From Neostapfia colusana (Eukaryota > Streptophyta > Magnoliopsida > Poales > Poaceae): 64,000 nucleotides of DNA. The stretch spans positions 21,918,273 to 21,982,272 of the forward strand of contig JASWHV010000018.1 of NCBI GenBank assembly GCA_030760725.1. The letters are read 5' to 3'. This document shows positions 1 to 10,386 of this stretch, piece after piece (the first letter of the stretch is position 1; each line of letters starts with the position of its first letter). Below the pieces are notes generated by a model that saw only the letters and a list, made by a program, of their open reading frames with translations, did not search any database and had not been told where the DNA came from. The translations under genes and the position numbers were made by a program.

Positions 1-1674
1 GACTGGAGCGTCAACTTTCTGCTTGCCATCCCTCTAAGGGAGGAGCGGTGCTTCAGCTCTCTACTGCCTTCCTTTGCGGAAGCACTCTGCGAGCCTCTGA
101 ATATCCCAGCACTCGGCAGCAGTATGGTTGCCGGCGCCATGCACGGGGCATAGCCCGCCCTGGTCACTATCTGGGGCTGGAGACTGCCGCTGCCTTTTGT
201 CGGGGCGTGGCCCCCGAGCTCCACTAGTCGTCGCTGCTGCGGCGACGGGAGCCGCGGACGATGACTTCATCTTGCCACTCCCCCGGTTCTTAGACTTCTT
301 GCCACCTCCATAGGCAGCAGCACCGGACCCGGGCTGTCCTCCTGACTCGGAGGTCGGCAGAGAGTGCCAGTTCCGCCCTTCAGCTGCTCTGGCGTATTTG
401 TCCGCCAGGCTGAATAGCTCAGAGACGTCGCGGACCTCTCTGGTCGCGAGCTTCTCAAGCATTTTCTCGTCCCGGACACCCTGCCGGAACGCCACCACCA
501 CAGAAGCACTTTGAATATGCGGGATGGTGTTGCGTACCTGGGAGAACCGCTGGATGAAAGAACGCAGCGACTCCCCAGGTTGTTGCTTGATGGCGTGGAG
601 GTCAAGCTCCGTGCCGGGACGGGTGTAGGAGCTGCCGAAGTTGGCGATGAACTACCGGCAGAGCTCTCCCCAGGAAGTTATGGAACCCTGAGGGAGATTC
701 ATGAGCCAAGATCGGGCTGGGCCGGTCAAGGCGATGGGGAAGTAGTTGGCCATGACAGCCTCATCCCCTCCTGCTGCAAGTACGGCGGTGGAGTAGATCT
801 GTAGGAACTCCGCCGGGTTAACGCTGCCATCGTACTTTTCGGGCAGGTGCGGCCGAAACTTGCGTGGCCACCTCGCGAAGCGAAGGTGGGGTGCAAGGGC
901 CGCACATCCTGCTCCTGTTGTCGCAGGTATTGGTGCCGCGAACGCTTGGTTCACACCTGGCACAGTGTACCCCGGTATGGGCAAGGCTGCTCCATAGACC
1001 GGGGACGCCGCTTGCAGGGCATATGGTTGTGGCATATGCTACGCGGCGTACGCCTGGGGCAGCGCTCGCGTGGCGAAGATCTGCCCTTCAGGCTGGGTCG
1101 AGGCCGACGTCATGCTGTCTCCAGCCTCTTGGGTGCGACGCCTTTCTCGACGTCGCTCGAGGAACACTCGGGCATCTTGGCCCAAGTGGCATCGCTCCAG
1201 CTCTGCCCTCAGGTCCGTCGACAGAAACCTGGTGGAGCTGGAGTCTGCCGTCTGCCCGTCAACCGTTGGCGTGCGCGTCAGCGACACAGCCGGTTGGCCG
1301 GGGCGTCGCCCTCGCCAAAACTGAGGGTTTGCGGCGGCGACGACAAGGCGGTCCACCTCGCGGACCCACTGCTGGGTCGCTGAGTGGGGCGCATCCCCAG
1401 CAGGTGGGTTGCGCAGTAGTGCTCTTGCTGCAGCTAGCGCACCCCCATGGTGTACGCTCAGCGCTGCAGAAGATCTCACGCTAGTCGGAGCCTGCCTTGC
1501 CGGAGTCGGCATTGCCGGAGTCGGCTGCTGGCTACCAGCTTGTGCCGACACACTCCATCCTGAGTGCGTCGACATGTACTCCCCGTTGGTCATGGTTCGC
1601 CGTGAACGCGGGGGAGGAGAGTTTGCCGCTGAAGGAAGCTTGGTCATCTTCGTCGGCGGAAACTCGTCGCGCAA
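1..1674 (-). pseudogene. Ty3/gypsy Tat-type gag (element A), broken
   Basis: Capsid/nucleocapsid polyprotein of a gypsy retrotransposon, read leftwards. It starts with the MTKLPS motif (ATG near 1647; an upstream in-frame ATG lies at 1674) that also opens the related gag at 8114. The capsid core carries YDGSVNPAEF, AAGGDEAVMANYFP and SWLMNLPQGSITSW (about 880-655), known from Tat-type (RIRE2/Retand-like) grass gags. A distal part (about 500-61) has a knuckle-like CPVHGAGNHTAAEC motif. Reading stays in one frame but is broken by two TAG codons (1036-1038 and 652-654). The second replaces the Gln expected in the R-Q-F-I-A-N-F context, a CAG to TAG change. The reading runs on past 61 towards the window edge, so the element is cut off there. 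The LTR begins 30 bp upstream of the start, at 1704. Family call firm; lineage call inferred from motifs. Confidence 0.8.
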
Positions 1675-1703
1675 GGGAAAAGCCCCCTACCTGGCGCGTC
1701 AAA

Positions 1704-2817
1704 TGTCGAAGTGTTCGGTCGACACTTCCCCCGGGCCTGCACTGGGCAGCCCGCGGAGGTTTTTTTTTTCGATGGGGCTAGTCACTTGCGGAGAGCTTGA
1801 GCGTATGGACGAGTTAGTAAGAGCTTGACACGGCGAGTTTTACGTGGTTTAGGCCGCCGGAGCGTAAAACCCTACGTCCACGGCGAGCTACGGAGCTCGC
1901 CGTATTGCTTGTTGCTCAGAACCGGAGTCCTGAGCTTGGGGATGACTGAAGTCTAGCGTATGAGTTGAGAGAGTGCGAACCCAGGGTGCGAATGGCTAGA
2001 GTGCGAACCCTTGCTAACGTCGCCTACCCGAGCCTTTTATAGTCCAAGACTCGGGTAGCTTACAAGGGGGGCCCGGGACCCGACAGGTGGTCCCGGGGAG
2101 ATTGACTGTTATCTACCGTATCTGCAGTTATGCCGGTAGTTGTCTCTGGCGAAGGCTTCTGAGTCTTCGTCTTGCAGCCCTGCCCATGCCGCATGCTAGT
2201 CGTAGTGGTTGATGACGGCGGGGGCGGCATGGGATGTCTTGTCGCTGCGTTTATTGGCTGGCAGGCTCTGACACTGCGCGCCAGTCTGTGATGCGACTGG
2301 GCGCAACGGCACCTGACAGAGGCGTGCTCCGCGTCTCCGCGCCTTGGGAAGACGCGGGCCTTGAATACCTTGTACAGGCAAGGTATGGGGCGTCTTCACG
2401 CCCGCTGCCTACCGCTCGGGGGCAGGCAGCGCCGTTCTGCTGGCCACGTGGCGGGCCCGGAGCCCTCCTCAGAGGAGAGGGGGGGTCCGGCCCCGCAGGA
2501 CACGTGGAGCCTTCGGACCTCTCCCCGCGGAGGGGGAGGTCCGTCTTCTGTCAGCCACGTTGCGAGCCCGGAGCTCCTCTCTGAGGAGAGGGAGGTCCGG
2601 CCCCGCTGGACACGTGGCACCTTTGGATTTCTCTCCCGCGGAGGGGGAGGTCCGGCTTCTGCAGGCCACGTGGCGAGCCTGGAGCTCTCCTCTGAGGAGA
2701 GGGAGGTTCGGCCCCGCCGGACGCGTGGCGCCTTCGGAGCTCTCCCTGCGGAGAAGGGCGAGTTCCTTAGGCATTTTCCCCTGTGCGCGGGGGTACCCCA
2801 TATCGCGGGTACCGACA
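1704..2817 (-). repeat. Tat-type gypsy LTR 1 (5' LTR of element A)
   Basis: On the plus strand it begins TGTCGAAGTG and ends ACCGACA, so it has TG..CA ends. It aligns by eye with 4162-5245 and 8171-9265 over its full length. The primer-site side (1681-1703, reading CCAGGTAGGGGGC on the minus strand) abuts the low-coordinate end, so this is a 5' LTR for the minus-strand gag at 1-1674. A minus-strand TATAAAA lies at 2035-2041. The U3 part holds a G-box array (2445-2727). Confidence 0.8.
2445..2727. promoter_or_regulatory. G-box tandem array in LTR 1
   Basis: CACGTG or one-base variants occur at 2445, 2501, 2556 (CACGTT), 2611, 2667 and 2722 (CGCGTG), a 55-56 bp period. Each unit also holds an inverted repeat around CCTCTGAGGAGAGG or a GGAGCTC-type stretch. 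The array lies upstream of the minus-strand TATA box at 2035-2041, so it sits in U3. CACGTG is the known core site of plant bHLH and bZIP factors; function here is inferred. Confidence 0.6.
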
Positions 2818-2981
2818 ACAGGGATCATCTCGGCCATCACCAGCGCAAGGGCCGGTGTCATCAAGGATGCTTCTGAAGCCCCCTCCGCCGCTTCAGCAGC
2901 TTCCTTGGAGACTCCTCCGCCCGAAGCCTCCTCGACGTGTCAGCAGTTTCTTTGGAGACTCCACCATTTGAGGAGAAAGGA

Positions 2982-3491
2982 CGCCACGTGTCCAGCTGGG
3001 CCGGACCTCCCTCTCCTCAGAGGAGAGCTCCGGGCCCGTCGCGTGGCCAACAGTGGCCAGACCTCCCTGTCGCGTGGCCAACAACTACCGACATAACTGC
3101 GGATACGATAGTCGGCAGGCAATCTCCCCGGAACAACCTATCGGGTCCCGGGCCCCCCTTGTAAGCCACACGAGCCTTGGACTATAAAAGGCTCGGGTAG
3201 GCAACGTTAGCAAGGGTTCGCACTCCAGCTACTCACACCCTAGGCGTAACTCATCCTCAAGCTCAGGACTCCGGTTCTGAGCAACAAGCAATACAGCGAG
3301 CACTTCAGCTCACCGTGGACGTAGGGTTTTACACTCCGGCGGCCCGAACCATGTAAAACTCGCCGTGTCAAGCTCCTCCCTAACTCGTCCCTACGCTTAA
3401 GCTCTCCGCAAGCGACTAGCCCCTCCGAAAAAGAAACTCCGCGGGCTGCCTAGAGCAGGTCCGGGGGAAGTGTCGACCACACACTTCGACA
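2982..3491 (+). repeat. Truncated LTR of the same family, inverted to LTR 1
   Basis: The plus strand reads in LTR sense. A G-box unit at about 2990-3080 is followed by CTATAAAAGGC (3181-3191), the conserved region around the CTCAGGACTCCGGTTCTGAG stretch, and the terminus CTTCGACA ending at 3491. It is the reverse complement of the 1704-2140 part of LTR 1. No primer site follows 3491 and the start of U3 is missing or diverged (2818-2981 has only a short duplicated TTGGAGACTCC motif), so it is a truncated or rearranged copy. Confidence 0.7.
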
Positions 3492-3640
3492 AGTACCCTT
3501 ACAGGTGGAGGTCCAAAAGGCCCCCGGGCCTCTGGCAGGTACCCCAAGCACTACCACCTTCGGCAGGATGGCAAATATCGACTATGCATGAGAGCAGGAA
3601 AGAGGAACCGAGTGTACAATGGATGTACACTGTCTAGAGC
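3492..3640. other. Unassigned spacer between gypsy fragments
   Basis: Short stretch after the inverted LTR with no ORF, LTR or primer-site signal that I recognise. From about 3641 the sequence becomes homologous to the 3' internal end of the element at 5246 onward. Confidence 0.4.
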
Positions 3641-4161
3641 GTGGGGAGGTGATCATATAAATTAATGCGTAATTTAAATGAACACCTAAGTAAGCATGGT
3701 GAACTTACTGGGGTAGCGTCGGAGCGCCTGTCTTGGCCTCCCATGCACGGACCGGTGGCGCCAGGGCGTCTGCCGGTACCGCGTGATATGGAGCGGAGGA
3801 TTGACGGCAACAGCGTCGAGGTCGTTGACATCGTGGATCCACTGCTGGGTGGCCCCCTGGAGGGCGTCTTCAGCAGGCGGATTGTCCAGGAGCGCTTCTG
3901 CGGCGGCTAGCGCGCTTGCTTGAGCGGCACTCTGCGCCGCGGTAGACCATGAGGTTGATGGAGTTCGTGTTGCCGGAGTCGGTTGCTGGCTTCCAGCTCA
4001 CACCGACACACTCCGTGCTGAGTGTGTCGAGACGTAGTCCTCGCTGGTCACCGTTCGTCGAGAACGTGGGCGAGGAGAGCTTGCCGCTGAAGGAAGCTTC
4101 GTCATCTTCGTCGGTGTAAGCTCGTCACGCAAGGGAAAAGCCCCCTACCTGGTGCGCCAAA
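3641..4161 (-). pseudogene. Internally deleted gypsy internal region (element B)
   Basis: Read leftwards, this holds only the two ends of an internal region. 3800-4161 matches the gag N-terminus and primer site of the element at 7800-8170 (shared GATCCACTGCTGGGTGGCC at about 3834). 3641-3795 matches the 3' end of that element's internal region (compare GGAGCGCCTGCCTTG at about 5574 and the GGAGGTGATCA / GGAAGGTGATCA stretch). The intervening gag core and pol are missing through one large deletion near 3796. The primer-site stretch CCAGGTAGGGGGC (minus strand, 4140-4160) joins directly to LTR 2. Confidence 0.65.
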
Positions 4162-5245
4162 TGTCGAAATGTGTAGCCGACACTTCCCCGGGGCCTACTC
4201 TGGGCAGCCCGTGGAGGTTCTTTTTCGAAGGGGCTAGTCACTCACGGAGAGCTCACGCGTTAGGGACGATTGAGGGAGAAGCTTGACACAGGGATTTTTA
4301 CGTGGTTCAGGCCGCCAGAGCGTAATACCCTACGTCCACAGTGAGCAGGGGTGCTCGTTGTATTGCTTGTTGCTCAGAACTGGAGTCCTGAGCTTGAGGA
4401 TGAGTAGAACCTAAGGATCCGAATGGCTGGAGTGCGAACCCCCGGTAACGTTGCCTACCCGAGCCTTTTATTGTCCAAGGCTTGGGTGGCTTACAAGGTG
4501 GGCCCCGAGGACCCGACAGGTGGCCCCGGGGTGATTTCCTACCCGCTATGTCTTGGCGCTGGCATCGGGGTCCTCGTCCTGCCGCCCGGTCCATGTCGCA
4601 GGCTAGGTGTAGCGTGTAGTCGTTGGCGATGGCAGGGGCGGCAGAGCACGTCCTGTCCATGTCTTGTCGCTGCCTTCAATGGTCTGCATCTTCAGACACT
4701 GTATGCCTGTCTTGACTTTGACTGGTCACAGCGCCTTCTAACAGGCATGCGTTGCGCCCCTTCGCCTTGGGAAGGCGCGGGTCTTGAATGCTTTGTACGG
4801 TAAAGGCATGGTGCGCCTTTACTCCCGCTGCCTACCGCGTCGGGTGGGCAGCATTGCTCTGATGGCCACGTGTCGGGCCCGGAGCTCTCCTCTGAGTAGA
4901 GGAGGAGCTCCGGCCCCGCTGGACACGCGGAGCCTTCGGAGCTCACCCCCGCGGAGGGGGCGAGGTCTGGCCTTCTAGGCCACGTGGCAGGCTCGGAGCT
5001 ATCCTCCGAGGGGAGGGGAGCTCCGGGCCTACTGGACACGTGGCTCCTTCGGAGCTCGCCTCGGCGGAGGGGGCGAGGTCCGGCCTTCTGGGCCACGTGG
5101 CAGGCCCGGAGCTATCCTCTGAGGAGAGGGGGGCTCCGGCCCTGCCGGACACGTGCCGCCTTCGGAGCTCGCCCCCGCGGAGGGGCGAGGTCCTTAGGCG
5201 GTTTCACCCTGTGCGCAGGGGTATCCGATATTGAGGGTACTGACA
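4162..5245 (-). repeat. Tat-type gypsy LTR 2, shared by two internal regions
   Basis: TG..CA-bounded copy of the LTR: the plus strand starts TGTCGAAATG and ends GGGTACTGACA. It is the 5' LTR of the deleted internal region at 3641-4161 (primer site adjacent) and also the 3' LTR of the element whose internal region is 5246-8170. The TATA position reads AATAAAA on the minus strand (about 4468-4474), a likely promoter lesion. U3 holds the G-box array at 4867-5155. Confidence 0.8.
4867..5155. promoter_or_regulatory. G-box tandem array in LTR 2
   Basis: CACGTG at 4867, 4981, 5037, 5094 and 5150, with a one-base variant CACGCG at 4924, giving a 56-57 bp period. Alternating unit types (GGCCACGTGGCAGG and GGACACGTGGC) make a dimer of about 113 bp. 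Same position and phase as in the other LTRs. Confidence 0.65.
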
Positions 5246-5473
5246 ACTATCTTAAGCATGGGAAGGTGATCACAAAAGCTAATGCATAATTTAAATGAAC
5301 ACATAAGTAAGCATGGTAGGACAGGGTTCTTTTCATTCATGTAAGTCCATAGAAGGAAAACAGGTCGTACATGGAGGCAACGACCTGCCCCATTGTAAAG
5401 GGGGACAGGGCCTACGCGCTTAGGGTACAGGACCAGGCTAAGCCGGCCGTAGTCCTGGACCACCCTCTGGGGA

Positions 5474-6830
5474 TTAGTTGCTCCGAGCGCTGCTCCTGGG
5501 CTCTATGGATCTGTTACAGGAAGAATAAACCTGTCCTACCACTGTTCTAAGGGTAGAACTTACGGAGGTAGCGCTGGAGCGCCTGCCTTGAGCTCCCATG
5601 CACGGACCTCTGGTGGTAGTGCCGGAGCGCCTGCTGGTACCGTGCGTTTCGGAGCGTTTCTTGCCATCTTGACTCGTCGACGAGGCCGATGTCCTCACGC
5701 AGGAGTTGGTCCTGTGTGGCTTCGTCGTATGCTCGGACGCGGGGGGTCCACATGGTGATCTCCGGGGGAAGCACGACTTCGGCCCCGCATACCAGAAGAA
5801 GGGTGTTTCCCATGGCCCGGCTCTGGGATGTCCGGCTGGCCCGCGACGTAGAGGAACCGGAATCCCCCGACGACTCTGGGGAAGGACCCCAGGATGTGCA
5901 GCGTCTGCACCGATGTGTGGGTCTGCTTGGCATGGAACTGGCACGCCTTGCATCTCTTAACCGGCTTAACGGCTCCAGGAGGTTGTCAGCCAGTAGAAGC
6001 CATCTCAGAAGGCTTTACCGACCAGTGTGCGGGAAGATGTGCGTTTCCCGCACTCGCCTCCGTGGATTACTGCGAGCAGGTCGCAGCCTTCCTCCTGGGT
6101 TATGCAACGCAATAGGATGTCGTTGGCGCCACGCTGGTAGAGATACCAACATGTACCTCTTAGCCATCCGCACAATCCATTCAACAGATGCACGTTCATC
6201 AGGAAGGATGTTGTCTTTCAAGTAGTCCCGGACCTCCATGGTCCATGCGTCGGGGCTACAAGAGATTCTGGATCTTGGGCGCTGGGTAGCACGGAGTCCC
6301 CATGGCGCATACGATCCTTGGCGGGCACCATGTCTGCAGGTCCGTCGGGACCGCCAGCTTTGAGGTGCTGGTCTCGGCCCCTTCGCCCGGTTCAGCAGGT
6401 CGGAATGTGGGTCACGGCAACGTCCTTTCGAAGGCTCCTTCGGGCACCGGGGCTCCGGTGGAGGACTTCGTTGATAGGTCGTTGGTGACGGTGTTGTCGG
6501 CGCGTGGTACATGACACAGGTCCAAGGCCATGTTGTTGGTTGCCTTGAAGTTGAGGTGCACCATGTACCTAAAGTGCTCCCTCGTTGGCATGAGGAGCAG
6601 TACGCCGGCTCTGCCCCCTTCTTCTGTGAGGAGTCGTCGAAGTAGAACGTCCAGTGAGGCTCGGTGAAGACCGGTGCCCGGGGCTCCGGTTCTCCACCTT
6701 CAGGGCCCCCTGGGTTGCTTGGAAATGGCGTCCACTCGGCCACGAAGTCAGACAGTGCTTGGCTCTTGACTGCATGGCGTGGTAGGAAGTCCAGCTCGAA
6801 CTCCACCACCTCCGGGCCACCCTTCTGCTT
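5474..6830 (-). pseudogene. gypsy pol remnants: RNase H and integrase ends
   Basis: Read leftwards. An RNase H start (QALSDFVAEWTPF and WTFYFDDSSQKKGAE, about 6770-6595) comes directly after the gag remnant, so protease and reverse transcriptase are missing. Next come the integrase zinc-binding region (LKDNILPDERASVEWIVRMA near 6220-6160; HGGECGKRTSSRTLVGKAF near 6060-6005) and FPRVVGGFRFLYVA (about 5895-5850). The sequence then jumps to the integrase C-terminus (VCGAEVVLPPEITMW and RYQQALRHYHQR, about 5800-5600). The D,D,E catalytic core between these is gone. Several frame changes make it non-coding. Confidence 0.7.
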
Positions 6831-8114
6831 CGGAGGCTGGCCGTGAGTGCCAGTTACGCCCTTCTGCTGCTCTCGCGCACTTGTCCGCCAAACTGAAGAG
6901 CTCCGAGACATCTCGCACCTCCCTGGTGATCAACTTCTCGAGCATCTTCTTGTCCCTAACACCCTATCGGAATGCAACCACAACTGATGCATTCTAGATG
7001 TGGGGGATGGTGTTCCGTACCTAGGAGAATCGATGGATGAAGGAGCGCAGTGATTCCCCCGGTTGCTATTGCACGGCATGGAGGTCCAGCTCCGTGCCAG
7101 GACGCGCGTAGGAGCTGCTGAAGTTCGCCGTGAACTGTTGGCATAGCTCCCCCCAGGAAGTTATGGAACCTTGGGGCAGGTTCATGAACCATGACCGTGT
7201 CGGGCCGGTCAAGCCGACGGGGAAGTAGTTGGCCATGATGGCCTCATCCCCTCCTGCCGCGAGGATGGCAGTAGAGTAGATCTGCACGAACTCTGCAGGG
7301 TTGACGCTTCCATCATACTTCTCCGGAGGTGTGGCCGGAACTTGCGTGGCCACACTGCGAAGCGGAGGTGTGGCGCCAGGGCCGCACACCCCGTCCCTGC
7401 TGCTGCAGATCGTAGTGCCGTGAACCCTTGGTCCGCTGCTGGCACGGTGTACCCCGGCATGGGCAATGGTGCACCATATACCGGGGGCGCCGACTGCAAG
7501 GCATATGGCTGCTGCATATGATGCGTGGCATACGCCTAGGGCAGAGGTCGCATGGCGAACGTCTGAGGCCCAGGCTGAGTGGAGGCAGTCGACATGCTGT
7601 AGTTAGTCTCGTGGTTGCGACGCCTTTCCCGCTGTCGCTCGATGGTCACGCGACCATCTTCCTCCAAGCGATGTCGCTCCAGCTCTGTCCTCAGGTCCGC
7701 AGTTGGGAGCCTAGTATAACGGGAGTCGGCCGTCTGCCTGTCAACCGTTGGTGTGCACGACAGCGACACATTTGGTTGATCGGGGTGTCGTCCCCGTCGT
7801 AGCGGAGGGTTGAAGGCAGCGGCGACGAGACGGTCGACGTCGCGGATCCACTGCTGGGTGGCCCCCTAGGGAGCGTCCACAACAGGTGGATTGTGTAGGA
7901 GCGCTCGTGCGGCAGCTAGTGCACTTGCTTGAGTAGCACTCTGCGCCGCAGCAGATCTTGAGGTTGTAGGAGTCCACGTTATTGGAGTCTGACGCGGGCC
8001 CCCAACCTGTTCCGACACACTCCTCCCTGATCGTGTCAAGACATGACCCTCACTGGTCAACGTTCGTCGGGCATGAGGGCGCGAAGAGCTTGCCGTTGAA
8101 GGAAGCTTGGTCAT
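6830..8114 (-). pseudogene. Ty3/gypsy Tat-type gag (element C), broken
   Basis: Starts at ATG 8114 with MTKLPS. The capsid core YDGSVNPAEF .. AAGGDEAIMANYFP .. SWFMNLPQGSITSW lies at about 7320-7140. The distal part LFSLADKCARAAEGRNWHS (about 6905-6850) runs straight into RNase H sequence near 6830, losing the nucleocapsid motif seen in element A. Frameshifts near 7540 and 7320 and further stops break the frame. Confidence 0.75.
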
Positions 8115-8150
8115 CTTCGTTGGCGCAGATCTATCTCGAGAGATAAAAGC

Positions 8151-8168
8151 CCCCTTCCTGGCGCGCTA
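8151..8168 (-). other. Primer binding site of gypsy element C
   Basis: The minus strand reads TAGCGCGCCAGGAAGGGG two bases inside the 5' LTR. The equivalent in the other copies is a TGGCGC-type site followed by CAGGTAGGGGG. Position and conservation mark it as the primer site; the tRNA is not assigned. Confidence 0.5.
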
Positions 8169-8170
8169 AA

Positions 8171-9265
8171 TGTCGAAGTGTTCCGTCGACACTTCCCCCG
8201 AGCCTGCTTTAGGAGCAGCCCACGGAGGTTCTTTTTTGGAGGGGTTAGTCCTCTCGAGAGGTCGTGTTGGTTGTGAGAGGATTGACACAAGGATTTTTAT
8301 GTGGTTCGGGCTGCTGGAGTGTAAAACCCTATATCCACGGGAGCTGTATTGCTCGGAGCTTAGAAGCGGAGTTCTAAGCTTGGTGTTCTGTATGAGTTGA
8401 GTTGCCCTAGGCGCTAGAGGGAGCCAACTGCCGAACCCCTTGCAACGTCGCCAACCCGAGTCTTTTATACTTCAAGGCTCAGGCGGCTTTATAAGGTGGG
8501 CCCTAGGGCCCGACAGGTGGCCCCGAGGAGATTTCCTGCGATCTACCATATATTGCAGTGAATGTTGGTTGTTGTCTCTGGCAATGGCTTCTTGGTCGTC
8601 GACCTGCCGTCCTATCCGTGCCGCAAGCTAGGCGTAGTGGTTGATGATGGCAGGAACGACAGGGAGTGTCTTGTCTTCACTGTGACGTGACTGGTCACTG
8701 TGCCACCTGACAGGGGCGTGCGCCGCGTCTCCACGTCTTGAGAAGGCGTGGGTCTTAAATGCCTTGATTGGACAAGGCATGGCGTGCCTTTACTCCTGCT
8801 GCCTACCGAGCCGGGGTGGACAGCATGACACGTGGCGCCTTCGGAGCTCGTCCTTGCGAAGGCGGCGAGGTCCGGCTCTGCTGGCCACGTGGCAGGCTCG
8901 GGGCTCGCCTCTGAGGAGAGGGGAGGCCTGACCCCGCTGGACACGTGGCACCTTCGGAGCTCGCCCCTGCGGAGGGGGCGAGGTCCGGCTGTGCTGGCCA
9001 CAAGGCAGGCCCAGGCCTCACCTCTGAGGAGAGGGGAGGTCCGACCCCGCTGGACACGTGGCGCCTTTGGAGCTCGCCCCTGCGGAGGGGGCGAGGTCCG
9101 GCTCTGCTGGCCACGTGGCAGGCCCGGGGCTCGCCTCTGAGGAGAGGGGAGGCCCAACCCCACTGGACACGTGGCGCCTTCGGAGCTCGCCCCTGCGGAG
9201 GCGGCGAGGTCCTTAGGCGGCTTCTCTCCTATGCGCGGGGGTACCCGGTACTGAGAGTACTGACA
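8171..9265 (-). repeat. Tat-type gypsy LTR 3 (5' LTR of element C)
   Basis: Plus strand starts TGTCGAAGTG and ends GAGAGTACTGACA, with the same TG..CA boundaries as LTRs 1 and 2. A minus-strand TATAAAA lies at 8463-8469. The sequence beyond 9265 is unrelated to the family, so this is the outer edge of the cluster. Confidence 0.8.
8829..9173. promoter_or_regulatory. G-box tandem array in LTR 3
   Basis: CACGTG at 8829, 8886, 8942, 9055, 9112 and 9168, with a decayed unit (CACAAG) at 8998. Seven units with a 56-57 bp period, the best-kept array in the window. Units alternate between a GGCCACGTGGCAGG form followed by CCTCTGAGGAGAGG and a GGACACGTGGCGCC form followed by CCTGCGGAGGGGG. Confidence 0.7.
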
Positions 9266-10381
9266 ATCCTCATTCTGATCCACCATTGCAACACCCTTGG
9301 TGTTGACATTGACCCCTCCTCTATTGAATTTGTACCGCCATCGGCTCCCACATCACATCATCCTCTGAGAGGAACACCATCACGATTGCTTATCGGCTTT
9401 GTCGCTCAATCTCGTTGAGTTGTCTAGTATCTCTCCATCAACTCAAGGTGTTCAAGCTAGCAACCACTTTGGATACTATTTGGATTCAATCAACTTAATA
9501 ATATATCTTTCTAGTACAAAATAAGTACCACCAAGAAAAAAATGAAATGCATATTGGGTGGTTATGAATAATTTAAGACTAGATACTTTATATGAATTAG
9601 AGAATTACAACAATAATAATCTAAAATATATAAACAGGTGAATGTAACAACCATATGTCGTGTTTAGAATAAGGTATTGAAATAATGAAATCATGAAATG
9701 CAATATATTACTACATGTCAAGTCATTTTTCTTATATGCTCTTTAAGTGTCAATCCTATATGCAGATGCTTGCCATGTGTTAATCTCTTTTTTATTTTTT
9801 TTGAACACATGCATGTCTACCATTTGTCTTCTATAGAGCAGTATGTGGAGTGAAAAGATGAACTTCACTTGGTCTCTTTTTCTCTCTTCCTTTAATTGAC
9901 CAATGTCTCCTTTAAGGACGATAAAATATACCAACATCACCATATCATTCAAATTCTTCCTAAGAGAAAATGACGTTTGTTTTTTCGAGCATCTTGAGCA
10001 GGCCCCTATTATATTTTCTCCATACCAAGCCAAAAAGCAACAACTTAGTGCCCCTATCCCTCCTATTTTTTTCATGGGAATGAAAAAGCACCTAATTGCC
10101 TGTATTTTGTAGGCCCTGGCATCAGACCTGTTGTAGGGTGGGGTCTACAATTCCTCTGTTTCTGTTCTCTCTCGTTGCTCTCTCGCACGCCTTCTAGCAC
10201 ATCGTCCCTCTCATGCCATCACTGGACCACTACGCTAGAGCCTCACTGACATTGTTTGCTACTGCGGGAGGTATGACTAGATCAGATCTACGCTCCTCGG
10301 ACACCCTCCACCGCGTCGTCCAGTTGTCTTGCTCCTCTCGGCTTGCCGCACCACCCGTCATGATACCTTGCTCGCCTCAGC
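9266..10381. other. Intergenic sequence, no gene seen
   Basis: Mostly AT-rich DNA with a more GC-balanced end (10120-10381). Short ORFs of up to about 110 codons are low-complexity and match nothing I recognise. It continues at 25832 if the chromovirus is removed. Confidence 0.5.
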
Positions 10382-10386
10382 TGCAC
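10382..10386. other. Target-site duplication TGCAC, left
   Basis: TGCAC directly before the chromovirus LTR. The same five bases follow its other LTR at 25827-25831. Confidence 0.9.

Larger units (their letters stand above)
4162..9265 (-). mobile_element. Non-autonomous Ty3/gypsy element C, LTR to LTR
   Basis: Minus-strand element with 5' LTR 8171-9265, primer site 8151-8168, gag about 8114-6830, fused RNase H and integrase remnants 6830-5474, and 3' LTR 4162-5245. Reverse transcriptase and the integrase catalytic core are absent, so it could move only with help. No target duplication is expected at its left side, because LTR 2 is directly joined to another element's primer site. That implies recombination between elements rather than a simple insertion. 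Confidence 0.7.

Noticed and set aside
2818..2981. Start of the inverted LTR placed directly at 2818
   Set aside because: No convincing match to the U3 start in this stretch; only a short duplicated TTGGAGACTCC motif is seen, so the boundary was set near 2982.
8829..9173. Regular 57-bp repeats considered as a CRISPR-like array
   Set aside because: Spacers are themselves repeats, the array lies in an LTR of a plant retroelement, and there are no cas genes.
9743..10075. 110-codon minus-strand ORF
   Set aside because: Low-complexity, AT-rich, no recognisable motif, and no splice or promoter context.
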